Shown here one piece after another: positions 1 through 7,043 of a DNA stretch of 7,483 nucleotides. This DNA comes from Granulosicoccus sp965367215. Lineage in GTDB: Bacteria > Pseudomonadota > Gammaproteobacteria > Granulosicoccales > Granulosicoccaceae. The DNA lies in contig CBDUIJ010000289.1 in the NCBI GenBank assembly GCA_965367215.1, positions 1 to 7,483 on the forward strand, read 5' to 3'. The notes under the pieces were generated by a model, which did no database searches, was not told the DNA's origin, and saw only the letters and a program-made list of their open reading frames with translations. The first letter of the stretch is position 1; every line of letters starts with the position of its first letter. A program made the translations under genes and the position numbers.

Positions 1-972
1 TCGGTTCATGACAGACAGAGTGCCGATGATGGCATTCAGTGGTGTCCGTATCTCATGACTGACGTTGGCGACGAACTGTGATTTGAAGGCGCTGGCCGTC
101 TCCGCGCTTTGTCTGGCCTGGTCCAGCTCGGCATTCCTGGCCTCGAGCAGTGTCAGGGTTTCCTGCAGGTCGACCGTTGCAAGCCTTATCGCCTCGCTTT
201 GTTGTGCATGGAAACTCTGCAATTCTCTGGACAGATAATTTATGCCATGCGCCAGTTCGTCCAGTTCGCCACCGATGCCTACAGGCGGCACTTCGATGTA
301 CTCGTTTCTGGCGAGTGAGCGTACGGAAGTGGTCAGGGAGCGCACTGGAACAATGACTGACTGTGCGAGTCGATAAACAGCCGCAAGCGAAACTGCGAGA
401 ACCAGAGCCACGAACAGGAACGCCTGTTTTATCGCGTCGTACTGTTCTTCATACGTCAGTGACAGATCGACATCCAGCTCGATACGTCCGATGAGGCTGT
501 TGTCCACCAATGCACGATTGGTGTTCAGTGGATCGAACAGGGGATCTTCATAGAGCGTCAGATCGGTTCGCTGAATGCTGGCTTCTACCGTGCTAAGCAA
601 GGGTTTCCGGGAGAAGAGGTTTCGTGCGAATTCGGCAAATCTGCTGATGTCGGCATATTGATGTTGATGCTCAGGGTCCTTTATCTCGAATACCTGCCTG
701 TTGTCTCGCTCGTAATATCGAACGGCATAGATCGAAGGCACATCCAGTATCGGTTGGGCGGCTTCCTCGAGTATCACCTCGTTGTTGGTCGCAACCCCGA
801 ATTCGGTAGCTCGTGACAGTCCCTGCGCAAGGGTCAGGGCACGCTGCAGCTCTGCAAATTCACTATGACGCACGCTGTGCACGATGAAATACAGGCTCAT
901 CAGAATACCGACCAGCAAGGCGGGTACAAAGGCGAGCAATAGCAGACGAGTGGCAATTGACAGGTTCTTCAT
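1..972 (-). CDS. Sensor histidine kinase, BarA/GacS-like N-terminal part (partial, runs off left edge)
   Basis: Inner-membrane sensor kinase; the first 324 codons are present and the frame is still open at base 1. My translation shows a short cytoplasmic start, TM1 at about residues 10-30, a periplasmic segment at about 31-182, TM2 at about 183-200, a HAMP linker at about 203-255 (with IVPVRSLTTSVRSLA), a coiled coil to about 300, and a HisKA H-box FVANVSHEIRTPLNAIIG with phospho-acceptor His306. The periplasmic stretch around ATEFGVATNNEVILEEAA resembles the sensor half of BarA/GacS-type kinases. HATPase and any receiver or HPt domains would lie beyond the edge, so hybrid or simple kinase cannot be decided. 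The ATG overlaps the stop of the upstream binding-protein gene (ATGA), and GAGGAT lies 8 bases upstream, so translation is probably coupled. This suggests the kinase reads the state of that periplasmic protein (inference). Confidence 0.93.
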   Translation of the reverse strand, partial: MKNLSIATRLLLLAFVPALLVGILMSLYFIVHSVRHSEFAELQRALTLAQGLSRATEFGVATNNEVILEEAAQPILDVPSIYAVRYYERDNRQVFEIKDPEHQHQYADISRFAEFARNLFSRKPLLSTVEASIQRTDLTLYEDPLFDPLNTNRALVDNSLIGRIELDVDLSLTYEEQYDAIKQAFLFVALVLAVSLAAVYRLAQSVIVPVRSLTTSVRSLARNEYIEVPPVGIGGELDELAHGINYLSRELQSFHAQQSEAIRLATVDLQETLTLLEARNAELDQARQSAETASAFKSQFVANVSHEIRTPLNAIIGTLSVMNR

Positions 973-1955
973 GGTTCGAAATCCTCGTCACTCAAGGTCT
1001 GGCCATTGATGATGTGACGGTCACGGATAAGACCGAGTGATCTGGCAACGCTTTCGTTGTCTATCACCGAAAAATACCGGGGGTAGGAAACGCTGGCTGC
1101 GTTCTCCAATGGTAACGAGTCTGAACGCACTCTTTGCGCTACTTCGCGCAGAATCTGTGAAGGTGTCGAATAGCAGGTGATCAGCGCACCGGCCTTGACA
1201 TAGGCACGACTGAAGCCGATGACAGGCTTGTGGTATCCGTAGGCTGTCAGTAGTACGGTAGACAGGGTCGACGAGTTGAATATGCTGTTGTCGGATGTTG
1301 CGATCAAGGCATCATGCGAATGCAGAACATCACTGAGCTGAGACGACATGGGGTGAGTGGCAAGATAGGGAAAACCCTCAACAGTCACCGGAACGTCCCC
1401 TTCATCGCTCCATGCTTCTGAACCGGAGAAGACGGAAAAACGGGACAGAGAAGGGTAGGTTCGATTTGCGACAATGGCCTGCCGGCTCACCGGCTGATCG
1501 ATGACCAGCGCCGATATTCGATCGTGTTCTTCGCTGTCTGCCTCAAGGCTCCGGAAGCCCTCCTCGGTCAGCAGGGTACACAGTATTCTCTGTTGCTCCA
1601 GGGATTCCACGGCGACCCGACAGCCTTCGGTGCCGGTAGCCAGATAGAGGTCTGCCTTCGGCCAGTAGTAGTCAGCAGAGGCAGCCTCATCGGCAGTGAC
1701 GAACTCGACCTGCATGGCGCTGAGTTCTTCGTCCACCGATAGTCTGACCAGCTGATTGGCTTCCTCCCTCAGCCCCAGTATAAGCAGCACCTTCCGGGAT
1801 GCATTCTCCACAGACTCAATTGTCTCGATGACATCTTGTTCGGCAGCGACATTGGCTAAGTCTGCATTGTCGGTATTCTGTGCAGAAGCAGTCTGTACCG
1901 AGCACAAGGAAACCAGGCAGAAAACAAGCAACGATGCGAAAGACTTGCCGCTCAT
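969..1955 (-). CDS. Secreted ABC-type substrate-binding protein (TrpX/ABC_sub_bind-like)
   Basis: Periplasmic two-lobed binding protein of 328 residues, a usual length for the family. A Sec signal peptide covers residues 1-25, with likely cleavage at ASA|Q; Cys18 is not in a good lipobox, so a soluble protein is more likely than a lipoprotein. Family-like blocks are ISALVIDQPVSRQ (147-159), DALIATSDNSIFNSST (215-230), KPVIGFSRAYVKAGAL (243-258) and YPRYFSVIDNESVARSLGL (291-309), which match the order of ABC_sub_bind (PF04392-type) proteins. The ligand cannot be read from the sequence; TrpX relatives bind aromatic amino acids, but many members are uncharacterised. It lies 30 bases after the TonB receptor and overlaps the kinase gene by four bases. 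No permease or ATPase gene is adjacent, so a sensory role feeding the kinase is a reasonable inference. The Shine-Dalgarno before the ATG is weak. Confidence 0.85.
   Translation of the reverse strand: MSGKSFASLLVFCLVSLCSVQTASAQNTDNADLANVAAEQDVIETIESVENASRKVLLILGLREEANQLVRLSVDEELSAMQVEFVTADEAASADYYWPKADLYLATGTEGCRVAVESLEQQRILCTLLTEEGFRSLEADSEEHDRISALVIDQPVSRQAIVANRTYPSLSRFSVFSGSEAWSDEGDVPVTVEGFPYLATHPMSSQLSDVLHSHDALIATSDNSIFNSSTLSTVLLTAYGYHKPVIGFSRAYVKAGALITCYSTPSQILREVAQRVRSDSLPLENAASVSYPRYFSVIDNESVARSLGLIRDRHIINGQTLSDEDFEP
981..986 (-). promoter_or_regulatory. Ribosome binding site of the histidine kinase gene
   Basis: GAGGAT on the minus strand, 8 bases before the kinase ATG and inside the last codons of the binding-protein gene. 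It supports the start at 972 and the four-base ATGA overlap as the true gene junction. Confidence 0.55.
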
Positions 1956-1985
1956 GGATTCACGCTGGTGCAGATGGCGCTTATG

Positions 1986-3992
1986 TCAAGGGAGCTCGAT
2001 CTGGAGTCTGGCGAAGTATTGATTATCTATCTGGTTTCTCTTCAGGTAGTCAACAGTTCCGCCCAGGTCCAGTTCGGCCTGAAAAGCAATGGATGCCTTC
2101 AGCCTGGCCAGTCTCAATCGTTTCTCGATTCTCAGGTCCAGGCGATTGAGCCTGGACTTGTCTCTGACATCGTCCCATACCCAGTTGCTGGTGTAATAAA
2201 ACTCACTGCTCAGTGAAATATCGTTACGCAGACCGATACCTCCGAACAAGGTCAGTGTATTCCTTGGCATGAGCCCACGTGGTCCCAATGTGGAATCTTC
2301 GCCAAATGTATAGGCGTAGGCGGCTCGGATCTGGCTGTTTTTCGTGGGCTTGTGGTCGATCTGCAATTCCGCGGAACTGAAACTGTAATTGAATCGGTTG
2401 CGGTATGAGCGCGCGATCTGATCGAAGGTATCGCCAACGGTCTCATCAAGCAATCGCGTGCCGATGAGCTGCTCCATGTTGTGATAGGACAACTTGGCGT
2501 CGATACTCAGGTTGCGCCTCGGGTTGTTGTGGTAATAGCCGATGTCCACCACATCGATTGTCTCCCGCTTGATAGTGCCTTCGTTGACGATGAACAGGTC
2601 AGTCACCTTGTCGCCATTGCTGATCAGATATTCCAGTCTGACTTCACCCTCTTCTTCCAGTAGCAGCGGCGTGCGTGTACCGCGGGAAAAACCCAGTCGA
2701 AAATGATGCCCGGGTGCATATCGATGAGTCAGGCTCAGGCGAGGGGAGGCAGAGACGTCGCTGAGTGAATTGTTCTCGACCATCAGCCCGGAGTTGAATA
2801 ACCAGTCCGGGTTGATGTTGTATTCGGAATGGGCAAAGGCACGCTGAGTCGAAACATAGCGCGTCATCAAATCATTGAACAGGAAACGACCCTTGACCGA
2901 ATCCTGCCTCAAAGCTCCGCCAAACACGATGCGATGGTCGGCGTTCAGTCGCCTGGTTCGCTGTACTTCCAGTTCATGCCGAGTTGAACGAGAATCGCGG
3001 TTGACAGGCGCGTCAATGGTCAATCCTGCGTGTTCGGGTCTGCCCGTGATGTCCTGCAGATTGAAGGTGGTGGTCTTGTCATCCTTGATGTCGAAGTAGT
3101 TGTAGTAATACTGCAGCCTGATGGCATCATCTGCAGCTCTGGCACGTTCCCAGACAAACTGCGTATAGGCATTGTTCGTGTCCGTATACCCGACGAGGTC
3201 ATTTTCCTGCACGATGCTGTCAAGCTCGGTATGCCCCCCCTGTATGCCGCCGACATCAATCGCCAGTCGGTCTACCGGGTTTATCTGCCAATGTGATCTG
3301 ACCGAGGCGAGTTTGCTGCGCTCCCTGTCGGGAATGTTGGAGAAGCCTTCATCACGTTCACTTTGTAGTGTGACTCTGTAGTGTGCGTTCTTTCGTGCTC
3401 CGTGGTACGAGAGAGTCCCTGTGCGAAATTCATTGCCTCCGGCCTCGGTATTGGCATACCAGCCGGATCGGGCTGCCGGGGCACGTGTAACGATGCTGAC
3501 GACGGCCGCGAAGGAATTGGGTCCGAAAGTCGCGGCATTCGGGGCACGGGTAACCTCCACTCGCTCGATATCGGTGAGAGCGACGGGTAATTCACTCCAG
3601 GGAATTCCGCCGTAGAGCGGGACATAGATCGGTCGACCATCGACGATCAGTTGCAGACGCGGATTGTATCGTTCGGAGGTGCCGTTATAGGTCGCTATGG
3701 GGTTGCCGTTGACCAGTCTGCCGATCTGAAACCCGGGCACAAGACGCAATATATCGACAATCGTTCTGGCCCCGCTGAGTCTGATCATTTCAGCATCGAT
3801 GAGCGTGATGGAGGCCGGTGAGCTGGATAGCGGTTGAATCAGTCTGGAGGCCGACAGAACGATGGGAACATCGTCATCGAACAGATCCAGTTGGTCTTGT
3901 GCGTGCGAGATCTGTAACAGCGCTGAAACGCAAAAGAGTGTGGGAACTGGCAGGGTGTCACGGAACACTCGAGATATTGAAGCAAATCGCAC
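1986..3992 (-). CDS. TonB-dependent outer-membrane receptor
   Basis: Outer-membrane beta-barrel receptor of 668 residues, normal for a smaller BtuB-like TonB-dependent receptor. A short signal peptide ends near SHA|Q (residue 31). DDVPIVLSASR (40-50) could hold the TonB box. The plug domain spans about 52-170, with SSPASITLIDAEMI, ILRLVPGFQIG, LQLIVDGRPIYVPLYGG and DIERVEVTRAPNAATFGPNS; the usual RGP is RAP here. The rest is alternating barrel strands and polar loops. The start is GTG: there is no in-frame ATG before an upstream stop at 4068-4070, and GGAG lies 10 bases before it. The C-terminus reads RLQIELP, without the terminal aromatic residue typical of barrel proteins. It is the first gene of an operon with the binding protein and the kinase. 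Ligand unknown; import of a compound then presented to the periplasmic protein is inference. Confidence 0.93.
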   Translation of the reverse strand: MRFASISRVFRDTLPVPTLFCVSALLQISHAQDQLDLFDDDVPIVLSASRLIQPLSSSPASITLIDAEMIRLSGARTIVDILRLVPGFQIGRLVNGNPIATYNGTSERYNPRLQLIVDGRPIYVPLYGGIPWSELPVALTDIERVEVTRAPNAATFGPNSFAAVVSIVTRAPAARSGWYANTEAGGNEFRTGTLSYHGARKNAHYRVTLQSERDEGFSNIPDRERSKLASVRSHWQINPVDRLAIDVGGIQGGHTELDSIVQENDLVGYTDTNNAYTQFVWERARAADDAIRLQYYYNYFDIKDDKTTTFNLQDITGRPEHAGLTIDAPVNRDSRSTRHELEVQRTRRLNADHRIVFGGALRQDSVKGRFLFNDLMTRYVSTQRAFAHSEYNINPDWLFNSGLMVENNSLSDVSASPRLSLTHRYAPGHHFRLGFSRGTRTPLLLEEEGEVRLEYLISNGDKVTDLFIVNEGTIKRETIDVVDIGYYHNNPRRNLSIDAKLSYHNMEQLIGTRLLDETVGDTFDQIARSYRNRFNYSFSSAELQIDHKPTKNSQIRAAYAYTFGEDSTLGPRGLMPRNTLTLFGGIGLRNDISLSSEFYYTSNWVWDDVRDKSRLNRLDLRIEKRLRLARLKASIAFQAELDLGGTVDYLKRNQIDNQYFARLQIELP

Positions 3993-4002
3993 GTATATAG
4001 GT

Positions 4003-4006
4003 CTCC
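4003..4006 (-). promoter_or_regulatory. Ribosome binding site of the TonB receptor gene
   Basis: GGAG (within ACGGAGAC) on the minus strand, 10 bases before the GTG at 3992. It supports GTG as the start, since no ATG is available in this frame upstream. Confidence 0.45.
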
Positions 4007-4096
4007 GTTGGAACTGCTTCAGACAAGCGCTGCGAGGGGTGATTCCTGATGGAACGCTCGCATGCTCTCAAGAATCGTGAGGTGCAGCCGACGGCG

Positions 4097-4125
4097 AATC
4101 TACAGGTGTGTCCGAGGCTGCGCAA
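4097..4125 (-). promoter_or_regulatory. Weak candidate promoter for the receptor operon
   Basis: On the minus strand TTGCGC and TAGATT are separated by 17 bases, matching the sigma-70 consensus at 3 of 6 and 4 of 6 positions. It would give a leader of about 100 bases before the receptor GTG. The match is poor and other placements are possible, for example around TATACA near 4143-4148, which lacks a good -35. Confidence 0.18.
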
Positions 4126-4233
4126 GTGAACTTCCCTGAGTTTGTATAGTGTGCCATGTCTGCCTGAAGGTGAAAACCGGAAGGCCTGAGTCGAACTTGT
4201 GATGCCCGGGTTCAATTGTGTGAGCAGCTGCAC

Positions 4234-4257
4234 GGTACGGCCATGGGCCGGAGTACC
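4234..4257. repeat. Bulged inverted repeat (hairpin) in the divergent region
   Basis: GGTAC+GGCC (4234-4242) faces GGCC (4246-4249) and GTACC (4253-4257), with loop ATG and a three-base bulge GGA on the right arm: nine paired bases, nearly all strong. No T-tract follows on either strand, so it is not a clear terminator. It may be an operator-like site or a structured RNA element in the leader of a minus-strand transcript. Confidence 0.4.
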
Positions 4258-4292
4258 CAGTGGGCTGGTGTCAGCCATCGTAACGCTCATTA

Positions 4293-4306
4293 CTCAAGCG
4301 ATTGAG
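4293..4306. repeat. Inverted repeat CTCAA-4-TTGAG overlapping the -35 region
   Basis: A perfect five-base inverted repeat with a four-base spacer; its right arm is the first part of the candidate -35 hexamer TTGAGC. That position fits a repressor site for the plus-strand operon, but the repeat is short enough to be chance. Confidence 0.3.
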
Positions 4307-4329
4307 CGGACAGGTCGATAGTGTATGAA
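4302..4329 (+). promoter_or_regulatory. Candidate sigma-70 promoter for the SUOX-like/GGDEF-EAL operon
   Basis: TTGAGC (4302-4307) and TATGAA (4324-4329) are spaced by 16 bases, each matching consensus at 4 of 6 positions. Transcription would start near 4336, giving a leader of about 40 bases before the ATG at 4377. This is the best placed promoter-like pair I see on this strand. Confidence 0.35.
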
Positions 4330-4368
4330 GAAGCAGTTTTTCTGACAGCTTTTCCAGAATCCATACAC
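4321..4368. repeat. Spaced inverted repeat GTGTATG ... CATACAC
   Basis: Perfect seven-base arms at 4321-4327 and 4362-4368 with 34 bases between; the left arm overlaps the candidate -10 and the right arm ends 8 bases before the SUOX-like ATG. It could be paired operator half-sites or, if transcription starts upstream, a leader hairpin hiding the ribosome binding region. Chance occurrence is possible. Confidence 0.3.
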
Positions 4369-4376
4369 AGGCCTCT

Positions 4377-4910
4377 ATGAAATATTCGCGCGAACGCCCG
4401 AGCAGCGTTACTGCCGTGCTGCAGCTTGCCATCTGTTTGCTATTGTCGTTTGCGTCAATGGTTTCAGCGGATGAACTGGCGCAGCCCGAAGGCGAAATCA
4501 TACTTGTTGTCAAAGGAAACATCGTGCATACCAATGCTCCCGGTATGGCGCGCTTCGACTACGCCATGCTGGTCGATCTGGGCTTGGTCTCTGAACAGAT
4601 AGATACCGAATGGACACCCGCCGGCGCCGTGTTCGAAGGCATCCGTACGCGTAGTTTGCTGGAAGCCGTTGGTGCTACAGGTCGGCGTATCAGAGCGACT
4701 GCAGTCAACGATTATTCGGTCAGTATTCCGTTTGAAGATCTGGCGGAACACGATACGCTATTGGCTTTCAGTCGCGACGGGAAGCGCCTGCGATTGCGGG
4801 ACCAGGGGCCATTGTGGCTGGTGTACGTGCCACATGATCAACCTGACGAAATTCAGTCGATATTGAATCATCGCATGGTCTGGCAGCTGCAGACTCTGGA
4901 CATCGAGTAA
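4377..4910 (+). CDS. Secreted SUOX-fold (molybdopterin-oxidoreductase-like) small protein lacking the Mo-ligand cysteine
   Basis: A 177-residue exported protein. The signal peptide is residues 1-31 (hydrophobic core LQLAICLLLSF, cleavage VSA|DE). The mature part follows the order seen in Oxidored_molyb (PF00174-type) domains: WTPAGAVFEGIRTRSLL (79-95), a VNDYSVSIPFEDL block (110-122), DGKRLRL (134-140), GPLWLVYVP (144-152) and RMVWQLQTLDI near the end. It is only a single short domain. The sole cysteine, Cys20, is in the signal peptide, so the cysteine that ligates molybdenum in sulfite oxidase and YedY/MsrP is missing; ordinary Moco catalysis is unlikely. The stop is 5 bases before the GGDEF-EAL start, so the two are almost certainly co-transcribed. 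I infer a periplasmic ligand- or cofactor-sensing partner of that enzyme. Start choice: ATG with a weak AGG 6 bases upstream and no better in-frame start. Confidence 0.82.
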   Translation: MKYSRERPSSVTAVLQLAICLLLSFASMVSADELAQPEGEIILVVKGNIVHTNAPGMARFDYAMLVDLGLVSEQIDTEWTPAGAVFEGIRTRSLLEAVGATGRRIRATAVNDYSVSIPFEDLAEHDTLLAFSRDGKRLRLRDQGPLWLVYVPHDQPDEIQSILNHRMVWQLQTLDIE

Positions 4911-4915
4911 GCCTC

Positions 4916-6973
4916 GTGTTCTCCGGCTGGCGCCTCCAGGGCTTCACGATAGCCTGTCTACTGGGACTGGTGTTCATCGTGATCACCTACCAGAACACTC
5001 AAGTGTCGGTCAGGAACTGGCTGAGCGTCTTGTCGGTATCTCAACAGGAATGGAACTGGAAGGCCACGGCACTGGTCCGCGAGCATCTGCGTTTTGTCGT
5101 CGAGTTGGACAGTTATGTAAACCAGAACACCGAAGCGCCTGTTGAACGGGATAAGGTGGTCGAACGATTCGATCTCTACTGGAGCCGGTATACGGCGATG
5201 AATTCATTCTTCACGGATTCCGACGCTCGAACCATGGAGCTGTTGTCTCGCATTGCCAGTTCTCCGGATGAGGTGGAGACCCGTGTGAAAGGCATCGTCA
5301 ATACGCTGAATGAACACGGAATAGCGACGCTGGAACGCATTGAACCTGTTGTGATGTCGATGGAGCCAGGTGATGTCGCTTCCTACAGACAGATCATGCG
5401 AGACCTTCGCCTCTTGAGTGACAATGTGGTTGACCTGGAAACTGCACTGTTTGAACGCACTCGCCTGTTGCAGTTCACGCAGGACCATCTGACCGAGATG
5501 CTGTACACGCGGTTGCGAATAGCCTATATCGGATTGTGCGTGGTCATCTTCGTTCTGGTCATGGCCATCTATGCGTATGTGCTCATCAAGAATCGCGCTG
5601 CTCGTTCGCTGGAGACTGTGAACAGCAAACTGTTGTCAAAGATCTCGGAGTCCGAAGAGCTGACCATGGAGCTGAAGAGAGCCGCGAACCATGATTCATT
5701 GACCGGTCTCCTGAACCGTCACGGATTCGAGCTTCTTCTCGAGAAACTCTTTCAGAAGCCTGATCAGATGCATGGTCTGTGTTTTGTCGACCTGGACATG
5801 TTCAAGGTGGTCAACGATACCAGCGGCCATGCGGCCGGTGATCGTCTGATCCAGGAAATAGCGCAGTTGTTCCTCGGGGAGTTCGAAGGTCGGGGGGAGG
5901 TGGCACGATTTGGTGGCGATGAATTTGTCCTTGTCTGGCCCGATTGTGAGGCAGAGCAGTTCAGGAAGTTGATCGTCACCGTCACCAACAAGCTGTCTCC
6001 CTTTCGTTTTCAGTTCGATCAACACAACTTCGAGGTCAGCGGTAGTTTTGGTGCTCTGCATTTCTCCACGTCCAGGCATTCAAAGCAATCAGTCATGGCC
6101 ATTGCCGATGCAGCCTGTTACGAGGCCAAGAACAGTGGTGGTGGACGAGTCTATTTTCACGATGGCGATGACAGCATCATTGCTTCGCGTAAATCGGATC
6201 TCTTCTGGATCAATGCCGTGCAACAGGCTCTGAAGGAGGATCGATTCGTCCTGTTTCATCAGCCCATTGTTGAAATCTGCCAGCAGGGTGTCCGCCCGCA
6301 CAGCTGGGAGATCCTCGTACGCATGTACGGTGAAGATGGCACTCTGGTGCCTCCTGGTCAGTTTCTCGAAGTGGCGGAGCGATACGGCCTGGCACCGCGC
6401 ATAGACCGCTGGGTCGTGCAACAGGCGTTCGAATGGCTCAACACTCACTCACTGGATGATATCGGACTGGATTGTCTGAACATCAATCTGTCAGGCTTGT
6501 CTGTCAGTGATCTGGAGTTTCTGAGTTTCATCGAAGAGCTGACAGCTGAAGCCCGTTTCGAACCACAGAACGTCTGTTTCGAATTGACCGAAACGGCTGT
6601 CGCCGGACATCGCTCGCGGGAATTTCTGGTGAGGCTGAAGGCGATGGGCTATCAGCTTGCGCTGGATGATTTTGGTAGCGGATTTGCCTCGTTCGGCTAT
6701 CTGGAATCCTTGCCGGTGGACTACATCAAGATAGACGGGCAGTTCGTCAGGGATCTGGATAGCAATTCGATGCACCGGGAGTTCGTCAAGGCCATCGGCT
6801 CGATCGGTCAGGCCATGGACAAGAAGGTCGTGGCCGAATTTGTCGAGAACGAAGCTTCTCTGGCAATACTGCGAGAACTGCAGATCGACTATGCGCAGGG
6901 CTATCATCTTGCCAAACCTGCGAAAATTCCCGGCCACCCTGATGATCAGGACAGATTGCGTTCGGCGGCCTGA
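4916..6973 (+). CDS. Membrane-bound GGDEF-EAL c-di-GMP enzyme with helical periplasmic sensor
   Basis: Bifunctional c-di-GMP turnover protein of 685 residues in the inner membrane. TM1 is about 9-25, a mostly helical periplasmic sensor spans about 26-202, TM2 about 203-224, then a signalling helix to about 256. The GGDEF domain starts at DSLTGLLNR (260-268), has the DLDMFKVVND and GH..GD metal/GTP motifs and an intact RFGGDEF (331-337); no RxxD inhibitory I-site precedes it. The EAL domain (about 435-670) has EIL instead of EAL (465-467), ELTET (556-560), DDFGSG (584-589), KIDG (605-608), AEFVE instead of AEGVE (640-644) and QGY (661-663). Catalytic acids, Lys and Gln are therefore kept, so both cyclase and phosphodiesterase activity are possible; net direction is unknown. 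The start is GTG with weak Shine-Dalgarno; no nearby ATG would keep TM1. It probably takes its input from the co-transcribed SUOX-like protein. Confidence 0.93.
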   Translation: MFSGWRLQGFTIACLLGLVFIVITYQNTQVSVRNWLSVLSVSQQEWNWKATALVREHLRFVVELDSYVNQNTEAPVERDKVVERFDLYWSRYTAMNSFFTDSDARTMELLSRIASSPDEVETRVKGIVNTLNEHGIATLERIEPVVMSMEPGDVASYRQIMRDLRLLSDNVVDLETALFERTRLLQFTQDHLTEMLYTRLRIAYIGLCVVIFVLVMAIYAYVLIKNRAARSLETVNSKLLSKISESEELTMELKRAANHDSLTGLLNRHGFELLLEKLFQKPDQMHGLCFVDLDMFKVVNDTSGHAAGDRLIQEIAQLFLGEFEGRGEVARFGGDEFVLVWPDCEAEQFRKLIVTVTNKLSPFRFQFDQHNFEVSGSFGALHFSTSRHSKQSVMAIADAACYEAKNSGGGRVYFHDGDDSIIASRKSDLFWINAVQQALKEDRFVLFHQPIVEICQQGVRPHSWEILVRMYGEDGTLVPPGQFLEVAERYGLAPRIDRWVVQQAFEWLNTHSLDDIGLDCLNINLSGLSVSDLEFLSFIEELTAEARFEPQNVCFELTETAVAGHRSREFLVRLKAMGYQLALDDFGSGFASFGYLESLPVDYIKIDGQFVRDLDSNSMHREFVKAIGSIGQAMDKKVVAEFVENEASLAILRELQIDYAQGYHLAKPAKIPGHPDDQDRLRSAA

Positions 6974-6994
6974 CCCAGTTCAATCTGATGGGGA

Positions 6995-7024
6995 CGGCTG
7001 CTCGGTGGTCTACCCGAACAGCCG
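6995..7024. terminator. Hairpin between convergent genes, possible bidirectional terminator
   Basis: CGGCTGCTCGG (6995-7005) pairs with CCGAACAGCCG (7014-7024) with one mismatch and an 8-base loop. It starts 21 bases after the GGDEF-EAL stop and ends 19 bases before the OmpA-like stop, the expected place for a shared terminator. Neither side has a clear T-run, so it may not be a classical intrinsic terminator and could instead protect the 3' ends. Confidence 0.45.
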
Positions 7025-7043
7025 GATCAACGTCATTGAAACG

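Larger units (their letters stand above)
3993..4376. other. Divergent intergenic region, no supported gene
   Basis: This 384-base region separates the two divergent operons. I find no protein-coding frame with recognisable family features and no tRNA. It contains a bulged hairpin at 4234-4257, an 8-base palindrome GCAGCTGC near 4224-4231, a small inverted repeat at 4293-4306 overlapping a candidate plus-strand promoter, and a spaced inverted repeat at 4321-4368. It must hold the promoters of both operons, and its length leaves room for operator sites or a small RNA, though I see no direct proof of either. Confidence 0.6.

Noticed and set aside
3281..3640. A 119-codon frame inside the TonB receptor gene
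   Set aside because: Same strand but another frame of a strongly supported gene; Ser/Pro/Arg-rich translation typical of a shadow frame.
3958..4290. A 110-codon minus-strand open frame in the divergent region overlapping the receptor start
   Set aside because: No recognisable family, low-complexity basic composition, no convincing ribosome binding site, and it overlaps the start of a well-supported gene in another frame.
4271..4534. An 87-codon minus-strand open frame opposite the SUOX-like gene start
   Set aside because: It is antisense to a gene with a clear signal peptide and domain pattern, and its own sequence shows no family features.
4377..4910. Annotation as an active molybdenum-dependent oxidoreductase
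   Set aside because: The mature protein has no cysteine to ligate molybdenum and is far shorter than catalytic sulfite oxidases; only the fold signature is kept.
6491..6937. A 148-codon minus-strand frame opposite the EAL domain
   Set aside because: The plus strand encodes conserved EAL motifs over the whole span; the antisense translation has no recognisable domain.
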